In this document: positions 43,213 through 45,208 of the stretch, in pieces
Position numbering within the stretch: position 1 is the stretch's first letter
How the letters are laid out: each line of letters opens with the position of its first letter
Assembly (NCBI GenBank): GCA_049318625.1
Contig: JBMOGA010000031.1
Coordinates: 1-45,208, forward strand
Length of the DNA: 45,208 bases
Reading direction: 5' to 3'
Source of the DNA: JBMOGA01 sp049318625
GTDB taxonomy: Bacteria > Pseudomonadota > Alphaproteobacteria > Rhizobiales > Hyphomicrobiaceae
Notes under the pieces: generated by a model
The model's input: only the letters and a program-made list of their open reading frames with translations
Database searches by the model: none
Told to the model about the DNA's origin: nothing
Program-made: the position numbers and the translations under genes

Positions 43213-44358
43213 TCACCCCCGGAACACGATGGCGGGGTCAATGACCAGGACGCGGCGCAGGCTGATGAGCGAGGTCAGCAGCATGATGATGGTCGCCACC
43301 CCGGCAACCCCGAGCGCCACCTGCCAGGGCAGATAGAAACCGCGGAAGAACGACGTCGGATTGGCGGTCGCCAGTTCGAAGAACACGGCGGTCAGTGCGA
43401 GCCCCATGGCAAAGCCGATCGCGCCGACGACGGCCGCCTGTAGGAAAACTATGCCGATCAGGCGGCCATTGGTGAGACCCATCGCCTTCAGGGCCGCGTA
43501 TTGTTTCAGGTTCTCGACGACGAACATGTTGAAGGTCAGCCCGACGACGGCGATGCCGACTACGACGCCCAGCGCCACGACGGTTCCGAAGTTGATCGGG
43601 ATGCCGGTGTTGCGCAGGAAATAGCTCATCGTCATCCAGCGGAAGTCGTCGCTCGACATGGCCTTGAGCCCGGTGCGCGCGGCGATATCCGCAGCGACGC
43701 TGCGCGGATCGGCATCGACGCGGGCGCGCGCCAGCACATAGGACATCTGGTTGCGGCCGTTGTTGGTATAGGCCAGCGCCTGACTGTAGCGGGCGTAGAG
43801 CAGCGGCTGCGTGTTGAAGGGCGGCGGGACGCGCAGAATGGCGGCGACCACCGCACGGCGGTCGTTCAGCTCGAGGGTCTTGCCGAGCGTCAGCGGCTCG
43901 CCCGGAAACATGCGCCGGAACCCGGGTTCGTCGATGGCGAGCGCATCCGGGCCGCGGATCGACTCGCGATCGCCGAGCACGAAATCGCGCGGCAGGCCGA
44001 TCAACGTGCTGTCGTCGAGGCCGTAGACCGTCGCCTGTTGGAGCACGCCGCCATCGGTACGGATGAGGGCCTGCCCCTTGAAGAAGGGCACCGCCCAGGC
44101 AACCCCCTCGACACCGCGGACGCGCGCCAACTCGGTGTCGCGCAAGGGGCGGACGATGTCGACACTGACGACACCAGGGTCCATCACCCACACGTTCGGC
44201 TCGCCGGTTTCCGATATGAGATTTGCCGTCCGCTGCATGATGCCGATGAACATGCTGGCCTGCTGGGTGATCAGCAGCGTTGCGAACGCCATGCCGAAGA
44301 CCAGCCCGATCAGCTTGGCGCGGTCGCCGAACAGCATCTTGAGCGCCACTCCGTTCAC
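43213..44358 (-). CDS. ABC exporter permease, DevC type (FtsX-like)
   Basis: The 381-residue protein has one N-terminal span, a large periplasmic domain (about 45-255) and three C-terminal spans in an FtsX-type arrangement, as in DevC. GTG 44358 is the chosen start: GGGGAGG lies four bases upstream and it overlaps the stop of the TetR gene. With the ATPase and adaptor it forms a tripartite exporter. DevC-like pumps need an outer-membrane partner, not seen here. Confidence 0.9.
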   Translation of the reverse strand: MNGVALKMLFGDRAKLIGLVFGMAFATLLITQQASMFIGIMQRTANLISETGEPNVWVMDPGVVSVDIVRPLRDTELARVRGVEGVAWAVPFFKGQALIRTDGGVLQQATVYGLDDSTLIGLPRDFVLGDRESIRGPDALAIDEPGFRRMFPGEPLTLGKTLELNDRRAVVAAILRVPPPFNTQPLLYARYSQALAYTNNGRNQMSYVLARARVDADPRSVAADIAARTGLKAMSSDDFRWMTMSYFLRNTGIPINFGTVVALGVVVGIAVVGLTFNMFVVENLKQYAALKAMGLTNGRLIGIVFLQAAVVGAIGFAMGLALTAVFFELATANPTSFFRGFYLPWQVALGVAGVATIIMLLTSLISLRRVLVIDPAIVFRG

Positions 44359-44993
44359 GTCGCCTCCCCTTCCGCGATCGCCGGCGTCGCCGCTATCGCC
44401 TTCAGTACGAGCTCGATGTGGCACTGGAGCATCCGGTCGGTGTCGAGCGGCTCGTGGCGCTCGAACAGGGCCTTCCAGATCAGCCCCATCACCACCGGGG
44501 CGACCAGGAGATGCGGAAAGTCGCCGAGCGCGCTCGGCCGGAACTCGCCCGCCGCGACGCCGCGTTCGATGATATGGCGCATCAGCCGCTTGCCGCGGGC
44601 GATGATCTCGTCGTGATAGAAGGCCGTCAGGTCGGGGTGCTTCGGGCCCTCGGCCAGCAGCAGCCGCAGCACGACGTGCATGCGCGAGCGCGCCATCTCC
44701 TGCATGAAGGCGAGCACGGGGCCGCGCACCAGAGCGGAGGCGGGCAGCCGCGACTGCTCGATCTCGGCGGTGAGCTGATCGACGCGGGGCACCAGCACGG
44801 CGCGGATCACCGCCTTCAGCAGCTCTTCCTTGGTCTTGAAGTAGACGTAGACGAGGCCCTTCGAGATGCCGGCGCGGGCTGCGACGTCATCGATGCGGGT
44901 CTCGGCATAGCCATTCTCGGAGAACGCCTCGAAGGCCGCTGCCAGGATGGCGTCGGGGCGTTGTTCGGGTTGTTTGCGCGAGGTCTTGTTCAT
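44355..44993 (-). CDS. TetR-family repressor of the exporter operon
   Basis: The 212-residue regulator has the TetR N-terminal helix-turn-helix (about 10-58, IDDVAARAGISKGLVYVYFKTKEEL) and a helical C-terminal ligand domain. Its stop overlaps the start of the permease gene, so it is the first gene of the exporter operon and probably represses it along with itself through the palindrome in its promoter. The ligand is unknown, likely the exported compound. Confidence 0.92.
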   Translation of the reverse strand: MNKTSRKQPEQRPDAILAAAFEAFSENGYAETRIDDVAARAGISKGLVYVYFKTKEELLKAVIRAVLVPRVDQLTAEIEQSRLPASALVRGPVLAFMQEMARSRMHVVLRLLLAEGPKHPDLTAFYHDEIIARGKRLMRHIIERGVAAGEFRPSALGDFPHLLVAPVVMGLIWKALFERHEPLDTDRMLQCHIELVLKAIAATPAIAEGEAT

Positions 44994-45017
44994 CGGTTCG
45001 ACCTTGGAACATCGGCC

Positions 45018-45046
45018 ATCCTAGAGTTGACTGACCGGACAGTCAA
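45018..45046 (-). promoter_or_regulatory. Promoter of the TetR-exporter operon
   Basis: On the minus strand TTGACT (45046-45041) and TAGGAT (45023-45018) are 17 bases apart, a good sigma-70 promoter. Transcription would start near 45011, about 18 bases before the TetR start codon. Confidence 0.7.
45027..45046. promoter_or_regulatory. TetR-type palindromic operator
   Basis: TTGACTG (45027-45033) and CAGTCAA (45040-45046) form a perfect 7-base inverted repeat with a 6-base centre. It covers the -35 element and spacer of the operon promoter, the ideal place for repression by the TetR protein encoded next to it. Confidence 0.75.
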
Positions 45047-45094
45047 TTCTTTGCTCCACCATGCCACAGGTGCCGAGGCGGCGGCCGCGGCTGG

Positions 45095-45208
45095 CTAGGG
45101 GGTTCGGCTGCAGAGCGATACGACGAGGCGGCAGGAGGCCTCGGGCGGAGACGGCTGACGGAGCAGCAGGGTGCGCACGTCGGCACAGCGATCGAGAGCC
45201 CTGCTCTG
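45095..45208 (-). CDS. C-terminal end of a gene cut by the window edge
   Basis: A frame open from the right edge to a TAG at 45095-45097 encodes 37 residues ending LVVSLCSRTP, with two further Cys residues. More than four fifths of its codons end in G or C, as in real genes here. It is read on the same strand as the exporter operon and its stop lies just upstream of the TetR promoter. Too little is visible to name the family. Confidence 0.5.
   Translation of the reverse strand, partial: QSRALDRCADVRTLLLRQPSPPEASCRLVVSLCSRTP

Overview
The window is GC-rich and densely coded, with strong G/C bias at third codon positions, so it looks like a chromosomal segment of an alphaproteobacterium. A UbiK-type ubiquinone factor, the rplY-pth-ychF block, a DHAP-shunt type methylthioadenosine cluster, an Mtn/TcuAB/cyanase gene set and a PapA/PapB-like EAL-BLUF pair all fit that group; a Rhodospirillales- or Hyphomicrobiales-like host is an inference. 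No rRNA, tRNA, CRISPR array, prophage or intact insertion sequence was seen.

Layout. 1-1003 holds no convincing gene: an AT-richer stretch with five ~20-bp degenerate repeats, then a 13-bp tandem repeat. 1004-1264 is a small membrane protein. 1319-9360 (minus) is one operon: gamma-glutamyltransferase, a DUF1028 Ntn-hydrolase-like protein, and a complete Dpp/Opp-type peptide ABC importer, probably for scavenging gamma-glutamyl peptides or glutathione. 9578-10717 has a group III truncated haemoglobin and a membrane protein. 10849-12938 (minus) is a two-component system, divergent from four small exported proteins (13118-15142: one Gly/Thr repeat protein and three Cys-rich ones); phased GTTAC repeats lie between them.

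15201-18713 encodes a LysR regulator and TcuA/TcuB (tricarballylate/citrate-type dehydrogenase and its electron-transfer partner). 18765-21558 is a pair of overlapping GTPase genes of unknown role, one with a DUF697-like tail and one with an N-terminal membrane anchor. 21758-25493 is a cyanate operon (substrate-binding protein, permease, ATPase, cyanase) with a near-perfect sigma-54 promoter upstream, so nitrogen control is likely. 25699-27500 is a translationally coupled c-di-GMP phosphodiesterase (EAL) and short BLUF blue-light receptor. Two tiny single-span membrane proteins (34 and 39 aa) follow on the minus strand; the Shine-Dalgarno of one can be buried in a hairpin.

28097-37924 is largely housekeeping: ubiK, lgt, a MidA/NDUFAF7-type methyltransferase, pgeF, a two-lobed lipoprotein, prs, two MaoC hotdog proteins, ychF, pth and rplY. 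38085-40649 (minus) is a methylthioadenosine/adenine salvage operon: apt, a two-CxxC mini-protein, mtnA and a class II aldolase, suggesting the aldolase (DHAP) shunt instead of the full methionine salvage pathway. 40857-41285 is a small membrane protein. 41293-44993 (minus) is a TetR-controlled DevBCA-type ABC exporter whose promoter carries a palindromic operator. The right edge cuts a gene on the minus strand.
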